Below, one piece after another: positions 35,196 through 41,844 of a stretch of DNA of 64,000 nt. Positions within the stretch are counted from its first letter, which is position 1; every line of letters begins with the position of its first letter. This stretch comes from Candidatus Melainabacteria bacterium (GTDB taxonomy: Bacteria; Cyanobacteriota; Vampirovibrionia; Obscuribacterales; Obscuribacteraceae), in NCBI GenBank assembly GCA_016716405.1, contig JADJWK010000002.1, forward strand, positions 992,001-1,056,000, in the 5' to 3' direction. The notes under the pieces were generated by a model that saw only the letters and a list, made by a program, of their open reading frames with translations, did not search any database and was not told the origin of the DNA. Position numbers and translations under genes: made by a program.

Positions 35196-36619
35196 TGCGT
35201 GCTCCTTTCAGCTGCCGGTACGACTTCGACGGTAGTGATACCGTTGTCCGTGAAAATTCGCGAGGCGACATCCTTGATGTCGTCGGCGGTGATACTCAGA
35301 TAAGTCTCGACATCCTGGTCCACCAGGTCGGTCCTTCCGAAAAAGCTCTTGTACTGAGCCAGCATCTGCGCTCTTCCCAGGCTGCCCTGCAGGGAGTAAT
35401 AGCTGCCGGAGGAGAAGAGCAGGCGCAGGATCTGATTCTTGGCTTTTTCGAGCTCTTCAGGGCTGACCTTCTCGGTCTTGATCTTCTCGATTTCGGAAAG
35501 AAGGATTCCTTTGACCTTGTCGACATCGTTTCCGGGCTTGGCGACCACGAAGAAATTGATGTTGGAGGGACCGCGGCGCTCTTCGTAGCTGGATGAGACC
35601 TTGAGAGCGACCTGATCGTCTTTGACGAGCCGCTGGTAGACCCGCGAGGAGCTTCCCATGGCCAGGATCGACTGGATTAGGTTCAAGACGAATGAGTCAT
35701 GCTCGCGACGCGCCGGCGCTTTCCAGGCGATCCAGAAAGCCGGGAGCTTGGCGTGGGAGTCTTTCACCTTGAGGTATTTCGCCTCGGTCTGGACCGGCTC
35801 TTCCACCATCGGTGCCGGTGGCTTTTTGCCAGGCTCAATAGAGCCGAAATATTTGCGCACCAGCTTCTCGATTTCGTCGCTGTCGACATCGCCGACGATG
35901 GCCATGACGGCGTTGTTGGGGACGTAATAAGTATCGAAGAAGTTTTTGACGTCATGGACGGTGGACGATTCAAGATCCTCGAAATAACCGATCACCGGAT
36001 GCGAATTGCTCCAGTTGTCGAAGATCAGCTCCTCGAGCTCGAGCTCCGCCGGCACATAGGGCTGGTTGTCGATGCGGAGGCGTTTCTCTTCTTTCACTGT
36101 CTCGAGCTGATTCTTGAAATTCTCCTCGGTGACCTTGAGAGAGCGCATTCGATCGGACTCCAGCCAGAGGAGAAGCTCGATTTGATTGCTGGGCACTTTC
36201 TCGAAGTAGTCTGTATAATCGGCGTGGGTGGAAGCATTGAGCAGTCCGCCGGCGGATTCGACCCTTTTGAAGAAATCGCCTTTGGGGATATTCTGAGAGC
36301 CCTCGAACATCATATGCTCGAAAAGGTGGGCGAATCCCGAGCGTCCCTTGACCTCGTTGCGGGCGCCGACATCATAGATGAGCACGAGCGATGCCACCGG
36401 CACGCTGTGGTCCTCAGCCACGATGACCTGGAGACCGTTGTCCAGGGCGAATTCCCTGGTCACCGGAATGAGTGGCTTCTTGATCGTCAGGGCCGGGGGC
36501 TTCTCAGCGGCTTTCTCGCCGGATTGGGCCCGGGCTCCGGTCGCAAAGATCGGTGACAGCAGGCTGGTTGCCGTCAGCATCACTGCCATCGGTCGTCGAA
36601 TCTCAATTCTCATCTTCAT
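35192..36619 (-). CDS. M16-family zinc peptidase, active subunit
   Basis: A 475-residue exported metallopeptidase with a signal peptide (about 1-31). The zinc motif HLFEH is at about 98-102, and a glutamate ligand is in ETVKEEKR (about 177-178), so the inverted HxxEH site is complete. The C-terminal half has the second M16 domain (for example AIVGDVDSDEIEKLVRKYFG). It probably cleaves peptides in the periplasm with its coupled partner. Its start overlaps the small membrane protein gene by 17 bp. Confidence 0.92.
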   Translation of the reverse strand: MKMRIEIRRPMAVMLTATSLLSPIFATGARAQSGEKAAEKPPALTIKKPLIPVTREFALDNGLQVIVAEDHSVPVASLVLIYDVGARNEVKGRSGFAHLFEHMMFEGSQNIPKGDFFKRVESAGGLLNASTHADYTDYFEKVPSNQIELLLWLESDRMRSLKVTEENFKNQLETVKEEKRLRIDNQPYVPAELELEELIFDNWSNSHPVIGYFEDLESSTVHDVKNFFDTYYVPNNAVMAIVGDVDSDEIEKLVRKYFGSIEPGKKPPAPMVEEPVQTEAKYLKVKDSHAKLPAFWIAWKAPARREHDSFVLNLIQSILAMGSSSRVYQRLVKDDQVALKVSSSYEERRGPSNINFFVVAKPGNDVDKVKGILLSEIEKIKTEKVSPEELEKAKNQILRLLFSSGSYYSLQGSLGRAQMLAQYKSFFGRTDLVDQDVETYLSITADDIKDVASRIFTDNGITTVEVVPAAERSTQ

Positions 36620-36788
36620 CCTCGCCGGTTCCTAGCAACACGCTCGTCCAGAAAATTGCCACTGCAAGGATACAGAAAATTCCGCCACCGATGCAGATCT
36701 TTTCGGGAAAGCCGTAACGCCTCAATACCAGGTAGGAGCTGAGAGCCAGACAGACAGCCAGCACCGCTACCATATGATTGACGTTCAT
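36603..36788 (-). CDS. Small two-helix membrane protein
   Basis: A 61-residue protein with hydrophobic stretches at about 6-22 and 32-50 and an acidic tail (GEDEDEN). A clear AGGAGA lies about 10 nt before the ATG at 36788, which supports translation. It lies 13 bp after the MTA phosphorylase gene and overlaps the M16 peptidase gene by 17 bp, so it is part of a four-gene operon. Its function is not known; a membrane anchor or regulator of the peptidase pair is possible. Confidence 0.65.
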   Translation of the reverse strand: MNVNHMVAVLAVCLALSSYLVLRRYGFPEKICIGGGIFCILAVAIFWTSVLLGTGEDEDEN

Positions 36789-36801
36789 ATTATATCTTCT
36801 C

Positions 36802-37611
36802 CTACAATCGAGCGCCTTTCAATGTCTCGGCGCAGGCGCAACGTCCGGATCGCGGCGGTATCGCCTCGATCAGAGCCGCCAGTAGATTCTGCAATCGGGT
36901 GTTGTTCTCGCTGAAAACCTTTACAACCTCCGAGTGGGATACCGGTCCGACTTCGCCTTCCAGGCCGCAATCATAGTCGGTGATCAGGCTTATGTTGACC
37001 ACACAGAGCTCCAGCTCCCTGGCCAGATACGCCTCGGGATACTGGGTCATATTGATCACTTCCCAGCCCATGGACGAGAACCACGCCGACTCGGACCTGG
37101 TGGAGAAGCGCGGTCCCTGGACCACCACCACGGTGCCCCGCTCGTGCATGGTGATGCCGCTCTCCCTGCCGGCGCTCACCGCCAGCTCCCGGAGCTCCGG
37201 ACAGTAAGGGTCGGCGCTCGACACATGAGTGGTGATCGGACCGTCATAATAGGTGTCGATCCTTCCGGAGGTGCGATCGACGAATTGATCGCATACCACG
37301 AAGTGACCGGGAGCTACCCTCTTTTGCAGGCTGCCTGCGGCGCAGGGAGAGATCAGGCGGCTCACCCCCAGGGACTTCATCGCCCAGACATTGGCCCGGT
37401 AGTTGATCTTGTGCGGGGGAATATGGTGGTTCTTGCCGTGCCTGGGCATGAAAGCCACCTGTTTGCCGGAGCCCGGCATGGATCCGATGGCGATACGTTC
37501 GCTGGGGGCTCCATAGGGAGTCTCCACTGCCACCTCTTCGCAATCGGAGAGCAGGCTGTAAAAGCCGGAGCCTCCGAAAACCCCTATCTCAGCCGTTTTT
37601 GAGCCAGCCAT
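36802..37611 (-). CDS. mtnP: S-methyl-5'-thioadenosine phosphorylase
   Basis: A 269-residue enzyme starting MAGSKTAEIGVFGGSGFYSLL; GAGG lies 5 nt before the ATG at 37611. The open frame runs further upstream, but the family begins here. Motifs are the phosphate-binding FGGSGFYS, MPRHGKNHHIPPHKINYRANVWAMKSLGV, MTQYPEAYLARELELCVVNISLITDYDCG, with the Asp pair that selects adenosine-type substrates. It phosphorolyses methylthioadenosine to adenine and methylthioribose-1-phosphate. It leads the operon mtnP-small protein-M16-M16. The adenine product could feed salvage. Confidence 0.93.
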   Translation of the reverse strand: MAGSKTAEIGVFGGSGFYSLLSDCEEVAVETPYGAPSERIAIGSMPGSGKQVAFMPRHGKNHHIPPHKINYRANVWAMKSLGVSRLISPCAAGSLQKRVAPGHFVVCDQFVDRTSGRIDTYYDGPITTHVSSADPYCPELRELAVSAGRESGITMHERGTVVVVQGPRFSTRSESAWFSSMGWEVINMTQYPEAYLARELELCVVNISLITDYDCGLEGEVGPVSHSEVVKVFSENNTRLQNLLAALIEAIPPRSGRCACAETLKGARL

Positions 37612-37678
37612 CATGACCTCGTAACAAGACCCCTGTAGACGCTTTAATGGTAGCACCTGATAAACCCCAGTCCTTTTC

Positions 37679-37691
37679 GCGGCAAAGCCGC
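37679..37691. promoter_or_regulatory. Short hairpin in the mtnP/ctpA divergent region
   Basis: GCGGC-AAA-GCCGC is a 5-bp inverted repeat in the 190-bp gap between the divergent genes at 37611 and 37802. A TATAAC at 37734-37739 is a possible -10 for ctpA. No clear -35 was found. Confidence 0.3.
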
Positions 37692-37801
37692 ACAGAATCA
37701 AGGATAGGCATGCATATAAATAACAGGAATTGGGTATAACGCAGGTGTCACCTAGATTTACGTCTGTTTTTGGGGCATGGGCCCCGGGAAATCCACAGAA
37801 A

Positions 37802-39127
37802 ATGTTCCGGAAGCTTCTTTTCGTAGTCTCTCTGACAGGCTTTATCGCTCTCCAGACCTCCTCCCTGGCCGCGCCGGCGGAGACAAGCATGCAAAGGGCC
37901 AGGGTAGCCTCGCTGCCTCTGCGCAGCGCTCCGTCGCCTGAACGGATCTATCAGAAAGTCTGGAGCATGATCAAGGAAGACTTCTATGACGGCAGCTTTA
38001 ACGGCCAGGACTGGAATCGCTGGCGCAGCAAGTATGACGGAATGCTGGAGACGTCCGAGGACGCGCACAAGGCCATCGAGACGATGCTGGCCAGTCTCGG
38101 GGATCGTTACACCCGATTCCTCGACGAGGACGCCTTCGACGACGAGAAGTCCCAGATCAAAGCCGAGCTATGCGGGATCGGCGTGAAAATCGGGCTGAAT
38201 CGCAAATCGGATCGTATATATGTGATCCAGCCCATCGAGGGCACTCCCGCCGAGCGTGCCGGGGTGAAGGCCGGCGACGAGATCTACGAGATCGACGGCA
38301 GCTCCACCAAGGGGTTTACAGTCGACGATGCGGCCAAAAAGATCAGGGGAGAGATCAACAAGCCTGTCTGGCTGACTGTCAACCGTCACGGCAAGCACCG
38401 GAAGATCAAGATCGTTAGGGGGCGGATTCCACTGCGCTCGGTGGAGACGGTCAAGATGCTCAGCTCCGATATCGGATATATAAGGATATCGAGCTTCATC
38501 TCCAAGAAGACCGACGACGAGGTGGTTAGCGCCCTGGAGAAGCTGGCTGGCGCCAAGGGCATGATCGTGGATCTGCGGGACAATCCGGGAGGTCTTCTCA
38601 ATCAGGCCATCAATGTCTCCAATCTTTTCCTTGACTCGGGCTATGTGGTCTCCACCGTGGATCGCGAAGGCTATAAGACCCCGGTCATGGCCAAGGGGCA
38701 GCCTCTCTGCCGCATTCCCATGGTTGTCCTGATCAATCGGGGCAGCGCCTCGGCGTCTGAAATCACCAGTGGTGCCCTGAAGGACAACAGCCGGGCCGTC
38801 CTGGTGGGCGAGCGTACTTTCGGCAAAGGCCTGGTGCAGGGGATCAACCGCCTGGAGGATGGCTGCGGTGTCAATGTCACCATCGCCAAGTATCTCACTC
38901 CCAATGATTGTGATATCGACAAGAAAGGGATTAATCCCGACTTCGAGGTGAAGCTCAACAAGAAGCAATACAAGGACGGCAAAGGCCCCTGGTTCCGGAG
39001 CGACGAGGAGAGCAACGGCGAGCGGGCTCCCGAGGATATGAAAGATCTTCAGCTCAAGAAGGCCTTCGACGTGATCAAGAGCACCGTGTCCTCGGGCGGA
39101 AGCCTGGCCATGCAGCAGGATCGCTGA
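37802..39127 (+). CDS. ctpA: Carboxy-terminal processing peptidase (S41) with PDZ domain
   Basis: A 441-residue protein from the ATG at 37802, right before its signal peptide (MFRKLLFVVSLTG). An upstream in-frame start at 37730 lacks support. It has a cap region, a PDZ domain (about 110-200, with GTPAERAGVKAGDEIYEIDG), and an S41 domain with GSASASE (catalytic Ser about 315) and GERTFGKGLVQ (catalytic Lys about 340). The segment IVDLRDNPGG is typical. It trims C-termini of exported proteins in the periplasm. No adjacent substrate is evident. Confidence 0.92.
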   Translation: MFRKLLFVVSLTGFIALQTSSLAAPAETSMQRARVASLPLRSAPSPERIYQKVWSMIKEDFYDGSFNGQDWNRWRSKYDGMLETSEDAHKAIETMLASLGDRYTRFLDEDAFDDEKSQIKAELCGIGVKIGLNRKSDRIYVIQPIEGTPAERAGVKAGDEIYEIDGSSTKGFTVDDAAKKIRGEINKPVWLTVNRHGKHRKIKIVRGRIPLRSVETVKMLSSDIGYIRISSFISKKTDDEVVSALEKLAGAKGMIVDLRDNPGGLLNQAINVSNLFLDSGYVVSTVDREGYKTPVMAKGQPLCRIPMVVLINRGSASASEITSGALKDNSRAVLVGERTFGKGLVQGINRLEDGCGVNVTIAKYLTPNDCDIDKKGINPDFEVKLNKKQYKDGKGPWFRSDEESNGERAPEDMKDLQLKKAFDVIKSTVSSGGSLAMQQDR

Positions 39128-39154
39128 TAATTCTCGGTGTGTTATTGTATGACC

Positions 39155-39904
39155 ATGAGCACCGATGCAAAATCGAGCAATCCCGAGCGTCTTACAGGCA
39201 GTTCCGCAGGTGGTGCGCTCCTCCTGGTCGGCTGCGAGCCGGCATGCGGTAAGACCGTAATCGGAACCGGACTGGCCGCGGTCCTGGCCGAGCAGGGTGT
39301 GCCTGCCCGGGTAGTGAAGCCTCTGCGCATCGGCGCCGAGAGACCGGAGTCTTCCGAGATGCGTTTCATCAGGTCCATTGCCGGTACCGAGATCGATTAC
39401 GAGATTCGCTGCCTGGACTTTCCTCCCCGTCTCGATGATGGAAGGGAGCTCATTCTGGCAGCCACCAGACCCGGTTCGTTCACTATTGTCGAGATCCCGG
39501 GCACCGCCGCTACCCCGGTCGACATCAATCTGGGAGCCTGGACCAGTGTCGGCGAGATGGCGGCGATCACAGGTCTGCCATGTCTTCTGGTCGGCCGTTA
39601 CTCGATTGACGCTCTGGAGCGGCTCGACCTCTTCTATCGCTATCTCTACGGTTGCGGTGCCGATGTGGTGGCACTGGTGATGGTGGAGACCAGCAAGAGT
39701 GATGCCACGATCATGAACGACCGTTTGAGCCGGGATGATCTCCAGATTCTGCTCACCAACAGGATCGGCCTGCCTTTCCTGGGAGTGCTCGGTTACAGCG
39801 GCTCTCTGAGCGTGCCCCTGGTCAGCCAGGGCAATCTCAAGAAGAATATCGAGAAAGACCTTGATCTGCTGGCCCTGCGGCAGTGCGTCACTATACCGAT
39901 CTGA
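39155..39904 (+). CDS. BioD-like P-loop protein (dethiobiotin synthetase-like)
   Basis: A 249-residue protein from the ATG at 39155; ATGs at 39137 and 39149 are alternatives and no Shine-Dalgarno is visible. A Walker A variant GCEPACGKTVIGTGLAAVLAEQG is near the N-terminus (about 22-40), and EIPGTAATPVDINLGAW with LPCLLVGRY matches the BioD/AAA_26 fold. BioD makes dethiobiotin from DAPA, CO2 and ATP, but no other biotin gene is present and the motif is not complete, so I leave the function as BioD-like ATPase. Its end overlaps the GNAT gene by 14 bp (convergent). Confidence 0.7.
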   Translation: MSTDAKSSNPERLTGSSAGGALLLVGCEPACGKTVIGTGLAAVLAEQGVPARVVKPLRIGAERPESSEMRFIRSIAGTEIDYEIRCLDFPPRLDDGRELILAATRPGSFTIVEIPGTAATPVDINLGAWTSVGEMAAITGLPCLLVGRYSIDALERLDLFYRYLYGCGADVVALVMVETSKSDATIMNDRLSRDDLQILLTNRIGLPFLGVLGYSGSLSVPLVSQGNLKKNIEKDLDLLALRQCVTIPI

Positions 39905-40418
39905 AAGGCTCCGGGTAGACGACCAGGCCTTTCATCTCCTTTCTGTATCCGGACAGAGGCAGGACCATATAGTGCTTCTCCGGTACCTCGAATGGGCACC
40001 GAATTCCGAAGACCGATGCTGTCTCGAACCCGAATCTCCGGTAATAGCGATGGTCGCCCAGTACGATGATGAGCCCGTGACCGAGGTCGTCGGCGCGTTT
40101 CAGCGCCTCTCTCACCAGGTCGCTTCCGATACCCCGGCCCTGGTGCTCGGGTGACACCGCCAGCGGTGCAAGGGCGAGAGCGGATGCAGCAGACTTTTCA
40201 GTCTGCCCGGGATCCAGCGACACCAGGCTTATCATGATATGACCTCGGATCGAGGACTCTTCAGCTACCAGGGAGAGTTCCGGGATATAGCTTTCGGTGG
40301 CCCTCAACAGCTCCACCAGGTCCGCCTCGCCGCATTTTCCACCAGAACCGTTGCCGAACGCCCGCTCGATCAGCCGCCGGATTCCCTGAAAATCTCGCTC
40401 TTGTTCGGGCCTGATTAT
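39891..40418 (-). CDS. GNAT acetyltransferase with apparent AUA start codon
   Basis: A 175-residue GNAT. The conserved beginning IRPEQERDFQGIRRLIERAF is read from nt 40415 down, but no ATG, GTG or TTG precedes it; upstream, the frame is closed by a TAA within the previous gene. The codon at 40418-40416 is ATA, in an ATAA overlap with the previous gene's stop TAA (40417-40415), exactly where an ATGA overlap would be expected. The acetyl-CoA motif is VSPEHQGRGIGSDLVREAL (about 97-115). A GTG at 40316 would delete the first 34 residues of the fold. Substrate unknown; a YhbS-like predicted acetyltransferase. Confidence 0.75.
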   Translation of the reverse strand: MIRPEQERDFQGIRRLIERAFGNGSGGKCGEADLVELLRATESYIPELSLVAEESSIRGHIMISLVSLDPGQTEKSAASALALAPLAVSPEHQGRGIGSDLVREALKRADDLGHGLIIVLGDHRYYRRFGFETASVFGIRCPFEVPEKHYMVLPLSGYRKEMKGLVVYPEPFRSV

Positions 40419-40903
40419 GGTTTTTTCTCTGAATGGTCTTGCTGTCCGAGAAAACTCGGCATGCCTTCGACTTTCTTAGCAACCGGCCTCTTGTGAATCC
40501 GGATATAGTCGACCATCTCGCCCACGGTCTCGAGCTTGCGGAATTGGTCCAGGCTCAGATCGGCGTCGAACACTTTCTCGAGATCCAGGCAGATGGTATC
40601 GATCTCGAATTCCTCGGCGCCCAGGTCTTTCTTGAGATTGGCGCCCATGGTGATGGTCTCCGGCGGCACGCTCAGGTCTTTAGCCAGGACAGGTGTGAGG
40701 CGCTCGAAAATCAGGAATATATCCGTGCCGGTCCTGTCATTAGCGCCGGGCTCCGGGCCGCAGCCGGTGAGCGCCAGAGCCGGAATCAGCACCGGGATCA
40801 GCATGAGACTAAGCGCGAGTGCTCGAGCCGGACTCGAGAGCAGGCCCGGCATGGGCTTTCTGGTCCCGGCTCGACGTCCTTCGAATTTCCCTGGCTCTCT
40901 CAT
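40415..40903 (-). CDS. Lipoprotein with acyl-carrier-protein-like domain lacking the carrier serine
   Basis: A 162-residue protein. A hydrophobic signal (about 27-47) ends LALTGC (Cys48), a clear lipobox, so it is exported and lipid-anchored. Residues about 62-140 follow the ACP helical pattern: IFERLTPVLAKDLSVPPETITMGANLKKDLGA, then EEFEIDTICLDLEKVF and the final helix LETVGEMVDYIRIH. Where ACP has DSL, the sequence is EEF (about 97-99), so Glu98 replaces the phosphopantetheine serine and no carrier function is possible. Alternative start: ATG 40852. Translationally coupled to the GNAT by ATAA. Confidence 0.75.
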   Translation of the reverse strand: MREPGKFEGRRAGTRKPMPGLLSSPARALALSLMLIPVLIPALALTGCGPEPGANDRTGTDIFLIFERLTPVLAKDLSVPPETITMGANLKKDLGAEEFEIDTICLDLEKVFDADLSLDQFRKLETVGEMVDYIRIHKRPVAKKVEGMPSFLGQQDHSEKKP

Positions 40904-40936
40904 CTCTAATATTTTACTTGACTAATGATTTTATAT

Positions 40937-40964
40937 GCATTGGATGTTAAAAATGGTCCAATGC
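40937..40964 (+). promoter_or_regulatory. 8-bp inverted repeat abutting the start of the PPDK regulator gene
   Basis: GCATTGGA (40937-40944), a 12-nt AT-rich loop and TCCAATGC (40957-40964) form a perfect inverted repeat ending 1 nt before the ATG at 40966. There is no Shine-Dalgarno. An RNA hairpin here could control translation, or the dyad could bind a repressor. A TTGACT at 40918-40923 is a possible -35. Confidence 0.5.
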
Positions 40965-40965
40965 T

Positions 40966-41817
40966 ATGAACGAGCCTGACAAGAGCGAGATAAGAACAGC
41001 TACCGCTGACGAAAAACGCGGGCTCATAATTTTTACTCTTTCGGACAGCAGCGGCGAGACTGCAGAAGCAGTGGCAAGAGCTGCCGTTGTGCAGTTTCCC
41101 CCGGGGCGAGCCTCGATTTATCGGCTGCCCCAGGTAAAAGCCCTGGAGCAGATCGCGTCCCTGGTCCGAGAAGTGGCATCCGACAAGGCTGTGATCGCCT
41201 ACACCCTGGTGCTTCCTGAGTATCGCGAGACCCTGGAGCGGGAAGCCGCCAGGTACGGAATCGTCACCATCGACCTGCTCGGCTCCCTTATCGATCGGAT
41301 CTCCCAACTCACCGGTCAGGTGCCTCTCTCGCAGCCCGGGCGCCTGCATCTTCTGGACGAGGATTATTTCAAGCGGATCGAGGCCGTGGACTTCGCCATC
41401 CGCTTCGATGACGGCAAGAATCCGGACGGGCTTCTGCAAGCCGATGTCATACTGACAGGGGTCTCGAGGACCAGCAAGACCCCCAATTGCATGTATCTGG
41501 CTCACCATTTCGGTTTGAAAGCGGCCAACGTGCCCATCGTATACGGTGTCGATCCTCCCCTGAGCCTTTTTCAAGTGCCGCCTCGTAAAATCGTCGGTTT
41601 GCACCTGGAGCCTTATCTGCTCCAGGAGATCAGAACCACCCGGGCGCAGTTTCTCAAGATGCCCCAGGAGAATGACTATGCCGACCCGGAAAGGATCAGG
41701 CAGGAGGTCAACTATGCCCGCAAAATTTTCCGTGAGCTCAAATGCCACGTGATCGATGTATCCGCCAAAGCAATCGAAGAGATCTCCAGCGAGGTCTATA
41801 TGTTCATCAGACAATGA
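40966..41817 (+). CDS. ppsR: Pyruvate phosphate dikinase regulatory protein (bifunctional kinase-pyrophosphorylase)
   Basis: A 283-residue DUF299/PSRP protein. The N-terminus IIFTLSDSSGETAEAVARAAVVQF and the P-loop-like GVSRTSKTPNCMYLAHHFGLKAANVPIV (about 165-190) are diagnostic. It phosphorylates PPDK on the Thr next to its catalytic His using ADP, and removes it by phosphorolysis, controlling flux between pyruvate and PEP. It lies 27 bp upstream of PPDK. The inverted repeat touching its start may control translation. The symbol is often used for the PEP-synthase version; here PPDK is the evident partner. Confidence 0.93.
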   Translation: MNEPDKSEIRTATADEKRGLIIFTLSDSSGETAEAVARAAVVQFPPGRASIYRLPQVKALEQIASLVREVASDKAVIAYTLVLPEYRETLEREAARYGIVTIDLLGSLIDRISQLTGQVPLSQPGRLHLLDEDYFKRIEAVDFAIRFDDGKNPDGLLQADVILTGVSRTSKTPNCMYLAHHFGLKAANVPIVYGVDPPLSLFQVPPRKIVGLHLEPYLLQEIRTTRAQFLKMPQENDYADPERIRQEVNYARKIFRELKCHVIDVSAKAIEEISSEVYMFIRQ

Positions 41818-41844
41818 GTAAAACAGAGCAAGGAGGCTCCCACC

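Noticed and set aside
37612..37890. 92-residue N-terminal extension of the MTA phosphorylase
   Set aside because: The extension does not resemble the family and would run across the promoter region of the divergent ctpA gene.
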